DNA of 64,000 nt from Thermopetrobacter sp. TC1 (GCF_000746275.1 NZ_KN050828.1:351384-415383); one strand, 5' to 3'; counted from the first letter of the stretch, positions 1 to 9,983 are shown. Notes: generated by a model not told the origin, from the letters alone. Numbers and translations are program-made.

Positions 1-700
1 AAGCCGGCTGGGATACAACCTTTACTGGCCAGACAATTCTCAAATCTGGGGCTCCTATAAATGGGGCAATCCCCAACGGCCACCGGTGTTCGGCATATAC
101 CTTTCAGGATCCTGGTGGTTCGGATACGGATCCGGCACCATCACGCTGAACGCGCGCCTTCCCGGAGGCCAGACTCAGGCACGCGCCGGGGTGCACACAT
201 CACGATTTTCAGGAATACAGACCCAGTTCGAATACGGCTATTACAGCTCCGGCGTGTGGTGCAATAACATCCCCAATTCAAAGACATCCTATCCATCCTT
301 CACCGTACGCGCCAATAATCAGGCCAATTGTCAGGTCTCGGCCACGGATATCGATTTCGGCACAACAGGCGTGCTTTCCTCCAACGTGGATGCCAAGGGC
401 AGCATCCGCGTGAGATGCACAGCCGGCATCAATTATCAGATCGGGCTGAATGGCGGGCTGTCCGGCGCAACCGACCCCACACAGAGGCGCATGAGCAACG
501 GTTCGCATTCCGTCATTTATGGAATTTACCGGGATGCGGCCCACATGCAGCCCTGGGGCGATCAGCTGGGGGTGAACACGGTTGCCGCCACGGCAACAGG
601 AACGGATCAGGTCTTTACCACCTACGGCCGGGTGCCGCCGCAACCAACGCCCCCGGCAGGCACCTACCGCGATACCATTGTCGTGACCGTCACCTACTGA
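1..700 (+). CDS. Spore coat U (SCPU) domain pilin-like protein, 5' end outside the window
   Basis: The reading frame is open from base 2 to the stop at 698-700, so the gene begins before the window. A GTG at 86 opens the same frame but is internal. The visible 232 residues hold the end of one SCPU domain (YNLY...IWG, then a TQ/QFEYGYYS-like terminal strand) and one complete SCPU domain (from about CQVSATDIDFGTTG to the C-terminal TYRDTIVVTVTY). SCPU proteins are secreted subunits of Csu-type chaperone-usher pili used for attachment. Two tandem domains are typical of tip-type subunits such as CsuE rather than of the shaft subunit, so a tip or minor subunit is the better guess. The signal peptide and the other pilus genes would lie to the left and cannot be seen. 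Confidence 0.8.
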   Translation, partial: SRLGYNLYWPDNSQIWGSYKWGNPQRPPVFGIYLSGSWWFGYGSGTITLNARLPGGQTQARAGVHTSRFSGIQTQFEYGYYSSGVWCNNIPNSKTSYPSFTVRANNQANCQVSATDIDFGTTGVLSSNVDAKGSIRVRCTAGINYQIGLNGGLSGATDPTQRRMSNGSHSVIYGIYRDAAHMQPWGDQLGVNTVAATATGTDQVFTTYGRVPPQPTPPAGTYRDTIVVTVTY

Positions 701-763
701 ATGCGTCTTGAAAAGGTATGGCGTCAGTACCTGGCATCATGTCCCTCTTCTCCGTTGCGCGGA

Positions 764-1570
764 TCAGGGCAGGCGAAAACGGGCGATCAGCGGGATGTGA
801 TCGGAGGGGCGATGCCAGGAGCGGGTTTCGCGAATGACCTCCACCGCCTCACAGCGGGCGGCAAGCGCGGGCGAGGCCCAGATGTGATCCAGCCTGCGCC
901 CGCGATCATGGCTCTGCCAGTCGCGCCCGCCGCGATAGCTCCACCAGGTGAACAGCGGGCGCGGCGCGGGATGGGCGCGGCGCACCACATCCACAAGGCC
1001 GGATTCGGCGAGAATGGCCTTTAAGGCATCGGTTTCCACCGGCGTGTGGGTCACGACCTTCAGGAGCTTCTTGTGATCCCAGACATCGCATTCATAGGGC
1101 GCAACGTTGAAATCGCCGCAGAGGATCATGGGATCCTCGCGAATCTCGCGCAAGGCCGCCAGCCACTGGCGCATTTCCTCCAGGAAGGAGAGCTTGTGCG
1201 CAAATTTGGGATTGATCTGCGGATCCGGTTCCTCGCCGCCGGCCGGCACATAAAGGGAATGGATGCGCACGCCAAGCACCCGGGCAGAAACATGCCGGGC
1301 ATCGCCCATGCCGCAAAAATCGCGCCGTTCGATATCGAACAGCGGCCAGCGCGAGATGATGGCCACGCCGTGATAGCCCTTCTGTCCATGTTCGGCGAGA
1401 TGCGGCCAGCCGTGAGCGGCCAGCTTCTTCAAGGGAAACTGACCAGGCGGGCATTTCGTCTCCTGCAAGGCGAGCACATCCGGCTGATGGATCTTGAGAA
1501 AGGCAATCACCTGATCAATGCGCAGACGCACGGAATTGATGTTCCAGGTGGCGACGGTAAGGGTTTTCAT
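764..1570 (-). CDS. xthA: Exodeoxyribonuclease III (AP endonuclease family)
   Basis: A 268-residue protein of the exonuclease III/AP endonuclease family, which cleaves DNA 5' of abasic sites and removes 3' blocking groups in base excision repair. The start at 1570 gives the family N-terminus MKTLTVATWNINSVRLR. The frame is open further upstream, but that extension has no family similarity and would run through the sRNA terminator. Visible motifs are WNINSVR, LALQETK (metal-binding Glu), GYHGVAIISR, CGDFNVAP (catalytic Asp/Asn), LDHIWAS and the C-terminal SDHIPL (catalytic Asp-His). Length and motif order are normal for bacterial XthA. It is transcribed alone, away from the pilin gene. Confidence 0.93.
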   Translation of the reverse strand: MKTLTVATWNINSVRLRIDQVIAFLKIHQPDVLALQETKCPPGQFPLKKLAAHGWPHLAEHGQKGYHGVAIISRWPLFDIERRDFCGMGDARHVSARVLGVRIHSLYVPAGGEEPDPQINPKFAHKLSFLEEMRQWLAALREIREDPMILCGDFNVAPYECDVWDHKKLLKVVTHTPVETDALKAILAESGLVDVVRRAHPAPRPLFTWWSYRGGRDWQSHDRGRRLDHIWASPALAARCEAVEVIRETRSWHRPSDHIPLIARFRLP

Positions 1571-1649
1571 GCGGCGATCTCCCGCTCGCCTCAGCCGGCA
1601 TGCTTTTTTACATCCCTTCGTTTTGTTTACGCAAAAGAACGATGAAGGC

Positions 1650-1806
1650 AAAAAGGAAGGCGCCCGGTCGGGGGGGCCGGACGCCTTCCGCTGCGCCTTT
1701 TCAAGCGCCTGACGCCGGGAGGGGAGACCGGCGTCTCGCCGTTGCCTGGGCCTTTGGGGGGATTGAAGCGGGGGGCATGGCCCGTGGGAGAATGGCAACG
1801 GCGGCT
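1650..1806 (-). ncRNA. Candidate structured small RNA with C-rich loops
   Basis: About 157 nt on the minus strand, in a 623-base stretch without protein genes. Reading leftwards from about 1806, a 10-bp stem pairs 1794-1803 with 1737-1746. It encloses about 47 nt rich in UCUCCC and CCCCCC runs. A second 8-bp stem pairs 1728-1735 with 1711-1718 and has a CU-rich loop. Last comes a GC-rich stem (1682-1689 with 1655-1662, extended by CCGG/CCGG) followed by five U (1650-1654), a standard intrinsic terminator. A good sigma-70 promoter lies just upstream. C-rich loops that could pair with Shine-Dalgarno sequences recall the alphaproteobacterial alpha-r14/Cuckoo sRNAs; that comparison is inference, not a family assignment. 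Expression is unproven. Confidence 0.5.
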
Positions 1807-1812
1807 GACTAA

Positions 1813-1841
1813 AACATAGGACACCTGTTGCCAGAATTCAA
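1813..1841 (-). promoter_or_regulatory. Sigma-70-type promoter for the candidate sRNA
   Basis: On the minus strand, TTGAAT (1836-1841) and TATGTT (1813-1818) are separated by exactly 17 bp. This predicts a transcription start near 1806, just before the first stem of the candidate sRNA. No protein gene starts here: xthA begins 230 bases further on, beyond an intrinsic terminator. Confidence 0.5.
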
Positions 1842-1987
1842 CACCGCAAGAGAATTTTTTTCGTGAACTCTTGTTAAGATTGCACACAGGCCGCATATTG
1901 TGCGGTTCGAGCGTATAGATATGCGCTCACCCGCCGTCTTGCAAGCAGGCCTCAGGAATGGCGGACAAGAAGAGCGCATGGTCCTAA

Positions 1988-2098
1988 CCTCCCCCTGATA
2001 GGGGGAGGTCGGCGCGAAGCGCCGGGAGGGGGTCGGGCCACAAGCGCAGAGTAAAGTTGCCCGACCCCCTCCCTGCCCCTCCCCCTGCCAGGGGGAGG
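1988..2098. repeat. Intergenic inverted-repeat cluster
   Basis: Three nested palindromes lie between xthA and lolA. A 15-base arm at 2024-2038 (GGGAGGGGGTCGGGC) is perfectly complementary to 2059-2073. It is flanked by two near-identical small hairpins of the form CCTCCCCCT-N3-AGGGGGAGG at 1988-2008 and 2078-2098. The architecture resembles REP-type intergenic elements that recur in many alphaproteobacterial genomes. Only one copy is in this window, so its repeat status rests on its structure. Confidence 0.55.
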
Positions 2099-2193
2099 GA
2101 AGAAGAAGTGTGTGGAAAGAAAGGTAAAGGCAATTGAGTCGATAAGGTTTTTCGTTGCCAGAAACCTTTTGCGCGCCCTCGTTGCGAGGTTTT

Positions 2194-2910
2194 TTAGCGG
2201 CGGCGGGCGCCGAAATTGGTCTTCTTGTGATTTTCATAGGCTTTCAGGCCTTTGCGCTTGACGCGGAAGAGATTGGCCGAAAGCTTCACGTTGGGTTCCA
2301 GCCCGCTCAACGTCACGGTGGTGCGCCGGCCCTGACCATCCACGACAATCCACTGCTGCAACTGTTTTCTGCGCTCGTCATACACGAGGATGAGCTGGCC
2401 GGGAATGTCGCCCTTTCTGTCCTGCAGGGTGACGATGAGCAGGTCATCCCGCCGCTCCACGGATTTCACGATGGTATCGCGCAGCAAGTCAACGCGCTTG
2501 CGCAGGATCATGCGCAAGGGTGTTTGCGAGAGCGGATAGTAATCCACGGTGTCCTTGCGGTTGTTGCGCACGGCCACCCAGGAACCATCAGAGACGATCA
2601 CGAGCGGATGCGGCGGGGTGTATTCAAAGCGCATGCGCCCCGGCTTGGCGATAAAGACCTTGCCGGTGGAAACACGGCCGCGCGGGCTGATTTGCGTGAA
2701 CTCTCCTTTTAGCGTGGTGAAGGAGTTGAAGAAATCGGAGATGCGCTGCACGGCGGCGCGCTCCTCTCGGCTCAAGGCCCTGGCAAAAGCAGCCCCAGCG
2801 CTCTTAAACCAGACGCCAGCGGTAATCGCGGCGGTCGCGCCTGAGAGCAGGCGCCGGCGCGTGATCCGTGGTGTATGAAATGCGTCTTTTCTGTTCATGG
2901 CTTTAGCCAT
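2194..2910 (-). CDS. lolA: LolA-family outer membrane lipoprotein carrier protein
   Basis: A 238-residue periplasmic chaperone that takes lipoproteins released by LolCDE and carries them to the outer membrane. The N-terminus has a positively charged RRRLL stretch and a hydrophobic run ending in AFA, fitting a signal peptide. The mature part shows the family pattern: ISDFFNSFTTLKGEFTQ, GRVSTGKVFIAKPGRMRFEY, then the beta-sheet core with TPLRMILRK and a C-terminal NLFRVK. The start at 2910 has AAGGAAA close upstream; an alternative ATG is at 2898. It follows ftsK on the same strand with about 170 bases between them, a common alphaproteobacterial gene order. Confidence 0.88.
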   Translation of the reverse strand: MAKAMNRKDAFHTPRITRRRLLSGATAAITAGVWFKSAGAAFARALSREERAAVQRISDFFNSFTTLKGEFTQISPRGRVSTGKVFIAKPGRMRFEYTPPHPLVIVSDGSWVAVRNNRKDTVDYYPLSQTPLRMILRKRVDLLRDTIVKSVERRDDLLIVTLQDRKGDIPGQLILVYDERRKQLQQWIVVDGQGRRTTVTLSGLEPNVKLSANLFRVKRKGLKAYENHKKTNFGARRR

Positions 2911-2933
2911 TTTCCTTATTCATGGGGCCCTCT

Positions 2934-2963
2934 ATTCTTTCCGGCAGGATTCTTTCCGGCAGG
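2934..2963. repeat. Two tandem 15-bp units upstream of lolA
   Basis: The 15-mer ATTCTTTCCGGCAGG occurs twice in immediate succession (2934-2948, 2949-2963) between ftsK and lolA. It is probably a simple replication-slippage duplication. No regulatory role is evident. Confidence 0.5.
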
Positions 2964-3079
2964 GGGCGATCATCCGGACAGGTTCTGTCGCACTCCGCTT
3001 TTCATGTCCTGTCGATTCGTGACCTGTTCGATTCCCATGCCCGCACATGGCGGCGATTTTGCGGCCAAGCCGCACATGA

Positions 3080-6013
3080 TCAGTCCTGAGCGCTGTCGCC
3101 ACCGACCAAAATCTCCCGCCGCCCCTTGGCGTTGGGGGCGGAGATGATGCCTTCTGCCTCCATGCGCTCGATCAAGGTGGCAGCCTTGTTATACCCGATC
3201 TGCAGGCGCCGCTGCACGTAGCTGGTGGAGGCCTTGCGGTCACGCAGCACGATCTGCACCGCCTTGTCGTAAAGATCGTCGCCGGATTTGCCAACGGTGC
3301 CCCCGGAGACACCGGCAGCGGGCGTATCGTCCTCCTCGGTGGTGACTGCCGCCACGTATTCCGGCGTGCCCTGGCTCTTCAGGAAGTTCACCACCTCCTC
3401 CACCTCCTCGTCGGAAACGAAGGGACCATGCAGACGCACGATGCGGCCACCGCCGGCCATGTAGAGCATGTCGCCCTGGCCCAGCAGCTGCTCCGCCCCC
3501 TGTTCGCCGAGGATAGTGCGGCTGTCGATCTTTGATGTCACCTGGAACGAGATGCGGGTGGGGAAGTTGGCCTTGATCGTGCCGGTGATCACATCCACGG
3601 AGGGGCGCTGCGTGGCCATGATCACGTGAATGCCGGCGGCGCGCGCCATCTGCGCCAGGCGCTGCACCGCACCCTCGATGTCCTTGCCGGCCACCATCAT
3701 CAGGTCCGCCATCTCGTCGATGATGATGACGATATAAGGCAGCACCTCAAGCTCCAGCTCCTTTTCCTCATAGACGGGCTCGCCCGTATGCGGATCGAAG
3801 CCGGTCTGAACGGTGCGGGTGATGGTCTCGCCTTTTTTGAGCGCCTCCTTCACCCGGGCATTGTAGCCGTCGAGATTGCGCACGCCGAGCAGCGCCATTT
3901 TCTGATAGCGCTCCTCCATCTCGCGCACGGCCCATTTCAGGGCAACAACCGCCTTCTTGGGGTCGGTGACCACCGGGCTTAGCAGATGCGGAATGCCCTC
4001 ATAGACGGAGAGCTCCAGCATCTTGGGATCGATCATGATCAGGCGGCACTCCTCCGGGCGCATGCGATAGAGAAGGCTCATGATGAAGGTGTTGATGCCC
4101 ACGGACTTGCCCGAACCGGTGGTGCCGGCAATGAGCAGATGCGGCATGCGGGCGAGATCGGCGAACACCGGCTCGCCAGCGATGTTCTTGCCCAGCGCCA
4201 GGGTGAGCTTGAACTTGCTCTTGCGATAGGCGGGGCTTTCCAGCATCTCGCGCAAATAGACGGTCTCGCGCTTGGGGTTTGGCAGCTCGATGCCAATGAC
4301 GTTGCGGCCCGGCACCACGGCCACGCGCGCGGAAATGGCGGACATGGAGCGGGCAATATCATCAGCAAGGCCGATGACGCGCGAGGACTTGATGCCGGGG
4401 GCGGGCTCCAGCTCATAGAGCGTCACCACCGGGCCGGGGCAGACGTTGATGATGCGGCCCTTGACGCCGAAATCCTCCAGCACGCCCTCGAGAATGCGTG
4501 CATTTTCCTGCAGGGCCTCATCGGACATTTCAGGCGGACGGGCGTCCTGCGTGGGCTTGGCGAGAATGTCGATGGGCGGCAGCTTGATGGGCCCCTTTTT
4601 CTTCCTGGGAGCCGGAGCGGGCCGGGACGGCCGGGCTTTTGCCGCCGGGGCAGCAGCGGCGCCCGGTGCTCCTGCGGGCGCGGCAACATGTTGCGCCTGA
4701 ATGACGTCTTCATCCTCCGGCAGCTCTTCCGGCAGGAAAGCCTCGTCCACCGGTGCACCGACGTTGACCACATGATCGGCCGGCTCAGTCGGCTCCTGCG
4801 CATAGGCCTGTTCTTCAGGCTGAGGCGACATGCCCAGGGTGCTTTGGCCTTCATGCGGTAAAACGGCAGGCTGTTCCGCCAAGGCATGGGCCGGCATGGC
4901 CGCCGGCGCTGGCGCCAGCCGTGGCTCTCGGCGGGCACTACTGGCACCGGGCACCGGCGGATGCGGCGCCATGGTTCCTGCCGTTTCGCTCACGGCTGCG
5001 TCGCCCTTTGTGCCCATGAAGCGGGCAAACAGGGTCTTGAGGCCGAAGAAGGTGCCATGGCGGCCCTTTTGTGGCTCGCTGTCGGCGGCGAAGGCCTGTA
5101 CGGGCGGCGGATCATCATCCTCGAACGCGTCCATTGCCTGTGTGACAGGTGCGGGTGCGGGATGAGAGACCGGTTGCGCCGTGGCCGGGCGTTGAATGCG
5201 GGGCCCCCGCTCCGCTTCCGTTTCCACGGCCTGGGGTGTGTTTGATTTGGTCGCCGTTCGTTTGGCGACAGCCGTCTGCTTGCGGCGCTGGCGCCACTTG
5301 CGCCACATGGCGGCGAGAGACAGGCGCCAGTGGCTGGCGCCGCCCAGACCGGCGGCGATGCGTTCCTGATTGCGCTCACCAAGAACAGCGGCGGCGGAGA
5401 CGATATCTTCCGCGGTGACATCCACCGCCTTGAACAGGGCATAAAGCGCCAGGGCGAACAGAAGGATGCCGGAAAGGCCAAGCGCAGCGAAATCCTTCAT
5501 GAACAGGCCAAGGGCGGCCACGAGCAGATCAGACAGTGCGCGCCCGAGATTGCCACCGAGGCCAGCGGCCAGCGGCCAGCTCTCCGGCACCGGCAGCAGG
5601 CCGAGGAATGCAGCGAAGGCAAGCATCAGGACCAGCCACCAGCCCATGCGGGCAAAGGGACGGCGCAAGGGCTCATGCGACAGCAGGCGCCCCGCCCACA
5701 TTACCGGCACGGCCACCGTGGCGATCACGGCCAGGCCCAGCTGCATGATCAGCTCATCGGACACAACCGCGCCCGGCCAGCCCAGCCAGTTGCGGATGGG
5801 CACATCAAAGGCGCGATTGAGCGAGGGATCCATGGCCGACCACGAGGCCAGCGCCACCGCAAGCAGGGCCGCGGCGGCAATCAGCACCAGGCCCGCCAGC
5901 TCCATCAGGCGCAGCCTGATAAAACGGCGCAGGGCCACCGGCACGGCGCTGTCGTCGGTCTCTGCTGGCGGTGTGTGAGGCATCGTCTCCCGGGATCGTG
6001 ATGCTTCTTTCAT
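3080..6013 (-). CDS. ftsK: DNA translocase FtsK
   Basis: A 977-residue septal DNA pump that clears chromosome ends at division and activates XerCD at dif. The N-terminus carries four hydrophobic segments within about residues 30-190. A Pro/Ala/Glu-rich linker follows (about 230-510), then the RecA-like motor with Walker [10 protein letters not shown] near residue 628 and Walker [12 protein letters not shown]. The C-terminal gamma winged helix (from [16 protein letters not shown] to the end) recognises KOPS. The start at 6013 (MKEASRSRE) was chosen because an SD-like GGCGAATGG precedes it and the longer frame upstream has no family similarity. lolA lies downstream on the same strand. Confidence 0.95.
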   Translation of the reverse strand: MKEASRSRETMPHTPPAETDDSAVPVALRRFIRLRLMELAGLVLIAAAALLAVALASWSAMDPSLNRAFDVPIRNWLGWPGAVVSDELIMQLGLAVIATVAVPVMWAGRLLSHEPLRRPFARMGWWLVLMLAFAAFLGLLPVPESWPLAAGLGGNLGRALSDLLVAALGLFMKDFAALGLSGILLFALALYALFKAVDVTAEDIVSAAAVLGERNQERIAAGLGGASHWRLSLAAMWRKWRQRRKQTAVAKRTATKSNTPQAVETEAERGPRIQRPATAQPVSHPAPAPVTQAMDAFEDDDPPPVQAFAADSEPQKGRHGTFFGLKTLFARFMGTKGDAAVSETAGTMAPHPPVPGASSARREPRLAPAPAAMPAHALAEQPAVLPHEGQSTLGMSPQPEEQAYAQEPTEPADHVVNVGAPVDEAFLPEELPEDEDVIQAQHVAAPAGAPGAAAAPAAKARPSRPAPAPRKKKGPIKLPPIDILAKPTQDARPPEMSDEALQENARILEGVLEDFGVKGRIINVCPGPVVTLYELEPAPGIKSSRVIGLADDIARSMSAISARVAVVPGRNVIGIELPNPKRETVYLREMLESPAYRKSKFKLTLALGKNIAGEPVFADLARMPHLLIAGTTGSGKSVGINTFIMSLLYRMRPEECRLIMIDPKMLELSVYEGIPHLLSPVVTDPKKAVVALKWAVREMEERYQKMALLGVRNLDGYNARVKEALKKGETITRTVQTGFDPHTGEPVYEEKELELEVLPYIVIIIDEMADLMMVAGKDIEGAVQRLAQMARAAGIHVIMATQRPSVDVITGTIKANFPTRISFQVTSKIDSRTILGEQGAEQLLGQGDMLYMAGGGRIVRLHGPFVSDEEVEEVVNFLKSQGTPEYVAAVTTEEDDTPAAGVSGGTVGKSGDDLYDKAVQIVLRDRKASTSYVQRRLQIGYNKAATLIERMEAEGIISAPNAKGRREILVGGDSAQD

Positions 6014-6360
6014 CCATTCGCCGCGCCTGATGCGGCGGATATTCCTTTCCGATGGGCAATGACGGGTGAAAACAGCGATTCTCCGCACGCCCATCCCCTG
6101 TCGAAGGCATCATCCCAACCGGTGGTTAAGGCAACGTAAACCATCCGCTCCGTTCCGGCCCGGGCCACGCTCCTTCAGGTGCGCAGGGCGCCCTTTCTGC
6201 CCCGGCAGAAAGCCCTCTTCCACCCGCTCGTGGATCACACGGGGGATGCCAGTGCCGCACAAGGGCAAGTGATCCGGTTTTCATAAAGAAAGAGCCCGCA
6301 GGGCGCATGTCCCTGCGGGCTTTCCTGTGTGTGACGATGGTTCAGGTTTTCGCCAACAGA
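6014..6360. other. Intergenic region between amtB and ftsK
   Basis: About 350 bases with no supported gene. It contains the upstream region of ftsK and, at its left end, the terminator of amtB. No further repeat or RNA structure was recognised. Confidence 0.5.
6282..6321 (-). terminator. Rho-independent terminator of glnK-amtB
   Basis: An 11-bp perfect stem (AGCCCGCAGGG at 6293-6303 with 6311-6321) with a 7-base loop. On the minus strand it is followed by a U-rich tail (CUUUCUUUAU), about 40 bases after the amtB stop codon. Confidence 0.8.
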
Positions 6361-7716
6361 TCAGATGGCCTGCGAGCCCTTGCCGAACTCGGGATAGGCC
6401 TCCACGCCGATCTCGGCGGCGTCCAGCCCCATCATCTCCTCCTCCTCGCTCACGCGGATGCCGATGGTGAACTTGAGGATGGCCCAGATCACCAGCGAGA
6501 CGATGAAGGTAAAGGCGCCGATGGCGACGATACCAATGATCTGGGTGGCGAAGCTGGCATCCGAATTGGAGAAGGCCACGGCGATGGTGCCCCAAATGCC
6601 GGCGATCAAGTGCACCGGAATGGCGCCGACCACGTCGTCGATCTTCAGCTTGTCCAGCAGCGGCACGAAGATCACCACGATCACGCCACCCACGGCACCC
6701 ACGAACAGGGCCAGCGGAATGGACGGGGCCAGGGGCTCGGCGGTGATGGAGACCAGACCGGCGAGCGCACCGTTGAGCACCATGGTGATATCCACCTTGC
6801 CATAGATGATCTGGGTGAGCAGCAGCGCCACCACCGCGCCAGCAGCCGCAGCCAGGTTGGTGTTCACGAAGATGCGGGCAATGGCGGAGACATTCTCAGC
6901 CGAATCCATGGCCAGCTGCGAGCCGCCATTGAAGCCGAACCAGCCCAGCCAGAGGATGAAGGTGCCGAGCGTGGCCAGCGGCATGGAGGAGCCGGGAATC
7001 GGATGCACCGAACCGTCCTTGCCATACTTGCCGATGCGCGGCCCCAGCAGCATGGCACCGGCCAGCGCGGCCCAGCCGCCAACAGAATGCACCAGCGTTG
7101 AGCCGGCGAAATCCTGGAAGCCCATCTTGTCCAACCAGCCGCCGCCCCACTTCCAGGCGCCGGTGATGGGATACATCACGCCGGTGAGGATGACCACGAA
7201 GATGAGGAACGGCCAGAGCTTGATGCGCTCAGCCAGGGTACCGGAAACGATGGAGGCGGCCGTGGCGACGAAGACCATCTGGAAGAACCAGTCGGAGGCC
7301 GCAGCATACATGGTGGCGCCCTCCTTGGCCAGGCCCGCGGCTTCCGCCGCCGGATCGGGCAACATCACCGGCATGGGCGTGCCGAAGAAGCCGCCATCCA
7401 CGCCGGAATACATAAGATTATAGCCAATCAGCCAGTACATCAGGCCGGCGATGGAATAGAGCGCGATGTTCTTGGTGAGCTGCATGGAGACGTTTTTGGT
7501 GCGCACCAGGCCCGCCTCCAGCATGGCGAAGCCGGCGGCCATCCACATCACCAGGAAGCCCATCACCAGGAAGTTCAGGGTGTTGAAGATGAACTTCACC
7601 TGGGTTTCAAACGGAACCGTCTCGGCAGCCAGCGCCGAGCCCGTGCTCAAGAGCAGCGCGGCGGACACCGCCAGCCCGGCGCCCCCCAGCCGCATGACCT
7701 TGCGGTTATCGATCAT
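6361..7716 (-). CDS. amtB: Ammonium transporter AmtB
   Basis: A 451-residue inner-membrane ammonium channel. The N-terminus is a cleavable-type signal peptide (positive start, hydrophobic run, ALA-A near residue 31), as in other Amt proteins. About eleven hydrophobic helices follow. The paired pore histidines are visible as LVHSVGG (His210) and IPVHLIAGIWG (His369), and the GFNGGS signature is present. The C-terminal cytosolic tail (GIRVSEEEEMMGLDAAE) is the GlnK-binding region. It is downstream of glnK on the same strand with 45 bases between them, the classical glnK-amtB arrangement, so GlnK is expected to block the channel when nitrogen is plentiful. Confidence 0.97.
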   Translation of the reverse strand: MIDNRKVMRLGGAGLAVSAALLLSTGSALAAETVPFETQVKFIFNTLNFLVMGFLVMWMAAGFAMLEAGLVRTKNVSMQLTKNIALYSIAGLMYWLIGYNLMYSGVDGGFFGTPMPVMLPDPAAEAAGLAKEGATMYAAASDWFFQMVFVATAASIVSGTLAERIKLWPFLIFVVILTGVMYPITGAWKWGGGWLDKMGFQDFAGSTLVHSVGGWAALAGAMLLGPRIGKYGKDGSVHPIPGSSMPLATLGTFILWLGWFGFNGGSQLAMDSAENVSAIARIFVNTNLAAAAGAVVALLLTQIIYGKVDITMVLNGALAGLVSITAEPLAPSIPLALFVGAVGGVIVVIFVPLLDKLKIDDVVGAIPVHLIAGIWGTIAVAFSNSDASFATQIIGIVAIGAFTFIVSLVIWAILKFTIGIRVSEEEEMMGLDAAEIGVEAYPEFGKGSQAI

Positions 7717-7761
7717 GTCTCTTTCCTCTCCGGAATTCTTTTCAGGAATTCTTCCGTTGAC

Positions 7762-8412
<651 letters not shown>

Positions 8413-9123
8413 ATGAGCGAGCTGATCGGCCTGTTGCGCTATGGCGATGCCGGCTGGGGGGATGAGCTTCTGGCCGGGCTCTCGGTGACGGTGTCACTGG
8501 CGCTGGCCACCCTGCCCTTCGGGCTGCTTTTGGGGCTGCTGCTGGCGCTGGCGCAGATTTCGGGCGAGCGCAATCTCATGCGGGCCGCGCGCATCTACAC
8601 CACGATCTTTCGCGGCCTGCCGGAGCTTCTCACCATTTTCATCGTCTATTACGGCGGGCAGATGGCGCTGCAGGCGCTGTTTTCCCTGTTCTCGGACACG
8701 TATGTGGAAGTGAATGCCTTTCTCGCCGGCATGGTGGCGCTGGGCCTTGTCTTTTCGGCCTATGCCTCGGAGGTCTTTCTGTCCGCCTTTCAGGGCATTC
8801 CCAAGGGGCAATGGGAAGGGGCGCATGCCCTGGGCTTAAGCCGCCTGCAGACCTTCCTGCTTGTGATCATGCCGCAGGTGTTGCGGCTGGCGCTGGGGGG
8901 ATTGAGCAATCTCTGGCTCATTCTGCTGAAGGAAACCTCGCTGGTTTCAGTCATCGCGCTTAATGAGCTTTTGCGCATGACTTCGGTGGCCGTGGGCGTG
9001 ACCAAACAGCCGATCCTGTTCTATTCCGTGGCCTGTCTCATCTATCTCACCCTTTCCCTCATCTCCGAACGCGGCCTTGCCCGGCTTGAAAACCGCCTGA
9101 AGCGGGGGGAGGGAGTGCGATGA
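8413..9123 (+). CDS. Polar amino-acid ABC transporter permease (HisQ/OccQ type)
   Basis: A 236-residue inner-membrane permease of the His/Glu/Gln/Arg/opine ABC importer family. It has the N-terminal LLAGLSVTVSLAL segment, a TIFRGLPELLTIFIVYYG motif typical of HisQ-like subunits, and the cytoplasmic coupling (EAA) loop GIPKGQWEGAHALGLSRLQTF. About five hydrophobic segments are visible. The stop overlaps the start of the next permease gene (ATGA), so the two are translationally coupled and should form a heterodimer. Neither the ATPase nor the periplasmic binding protein is nearby. The substrate cannot be assigned. Confidence 0.9.
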   Translation: MSELIGLLRYGDAGWGDELLAGLSVTVSLALATLPFGLLLGLLLALAQISGERNLMRAARIYTTIFRGLPELLTIFIVYYGGQMALQALFSLFSDTYVEVNAFLAGMVALGLVFSAYASEVFLSAFQGIPKGQWEGAHALGLSRLQTFLLVIMPQVLRLALGGLSNLWLILLKETSLVSVIALNELLRMTSVAVGVTKQPILFYSVACLIYLTLSLISERGLARLENRLKRGEGVR

Positions 9124-9983
9124 AACCGTCCATGCCGCAACGTGCCTCCCCCTCCTCCATGCCGCCGGCAAAAGCGGGAACCGCAAGGCAAAAGGGCGCG
9201 CTGCCCTGGCTTGGTCGGATGTTCATGGGCCTGTGGTATCTCGCCGGTCTGGGAGCGGCCTGGATCATCATCAGCAATTTCGATGCGGATGTGTTTAAGC
9301 GTTACGGGCCGCGCATGCTCTCCGGCCTGCTGGTGACGACTCAGCTCGTTGTGCTGCCGCTGGTCATGGGCGCGGTGATCGGGCTCGGGCTTGCGCTGAT
9401 GCGGCTGTCCGGGCAGCGCTGGCTTTCGCTGCCGGCCAATGTCTACATGACCTTCTTTCGCGGCACGCCGCTTCTCGCCCAGGTCTTTCTCATCTATTAC
9501 GGCGCGGGGCAGTTGCGCCCCTGGCTGCAGGACGTCGGGCTGTGGGGATTCTTTCGCGAGGCATGGTATTGCGTGCTGCTCGCCTTCACGCTCAACACGG
9601 CGGCCTATCAGGCGGAAATCTACCGGGTGGCCATCGCCTCGGTGCCGAAAGGCCAGTGGGAGGCCGCTGACGCTCTTGGCCTTCCCCGCCGCATCACTTT
9701 TGTGCGCATCATCCTGCCGCAGGCGCTGATCACGGCCCTGCGTCCGCTCGGCAATGAGGTGATCCTGATGATCAAGGCCTCGGCCATTGCCTCGGTGGTG
9801 ACCATTCTCGATCTCATGGGAGTGACGCGGCTGGCCTTTGCCCGCACCTTCGACTTTTCGGTCTATTTGTGGGCGGCGGTGCTCTATCTCATCATCGTGG
9901 AAACGCTCAGGCGACTGTGGACGCGGCTGGAAGCGCGCCTGACCCGTCATCTCGGCCAGCAGGCCCGGGCAGGAAAGGGCTGA
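9120..9983 (+). CDS. Polar amino-acid ABC transporter permease (HisM/OccM type)
   Basis: A 287-residue permease, the partner of the preceding gene. It has an extra N-terminal tail of about 35 residues, a first hydrophobic segment GLWYLAGLGAAWIII, the motif MTFFRGTPLLAQVFLIYYG and an EAA loop SVPKGQWEAADALGLPRRITF. The long periplasmic stretch before the second half fits HisM-like subunits. Translation is coupled to the first permease by a 4-base ATGA overlap. No ATPase or binding protein follows: the next features are a tRNA and msrA. Confidence 0.9.
   Translation: MKPSMPQRASPSSMPPAKAGTARQKGALPWLGRMFMGLWYLAGLGAAWIIISNFDADVFKRYGPRMLSGLLVTTQLVVLPLVMGAVIGLGLALMRLSGQRWLSLPANVYMTFFRGTPLLAQVFLIYYGAGQLRPWLQDVGLWGFFREAWYCVLLAFTLNTAAYQAEIYRVAIASVPKGQWEAADALGLPRRITFVRIILPQALITALRPLGNEVILMIKASAIASVVTILDLMGVTRLAFARTFDFSVYLWAAVLYLIIVETLRRLWTRLEARLTRHLGQQARAGKG

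Noticed and set aside
1650-1806. 6S RNA as the identity of the candidate sRNA
   Set aside because: Length is similar, but the predicted fold is three successive hairpins, without the single long hairpin and central bulge of 6S RNA.
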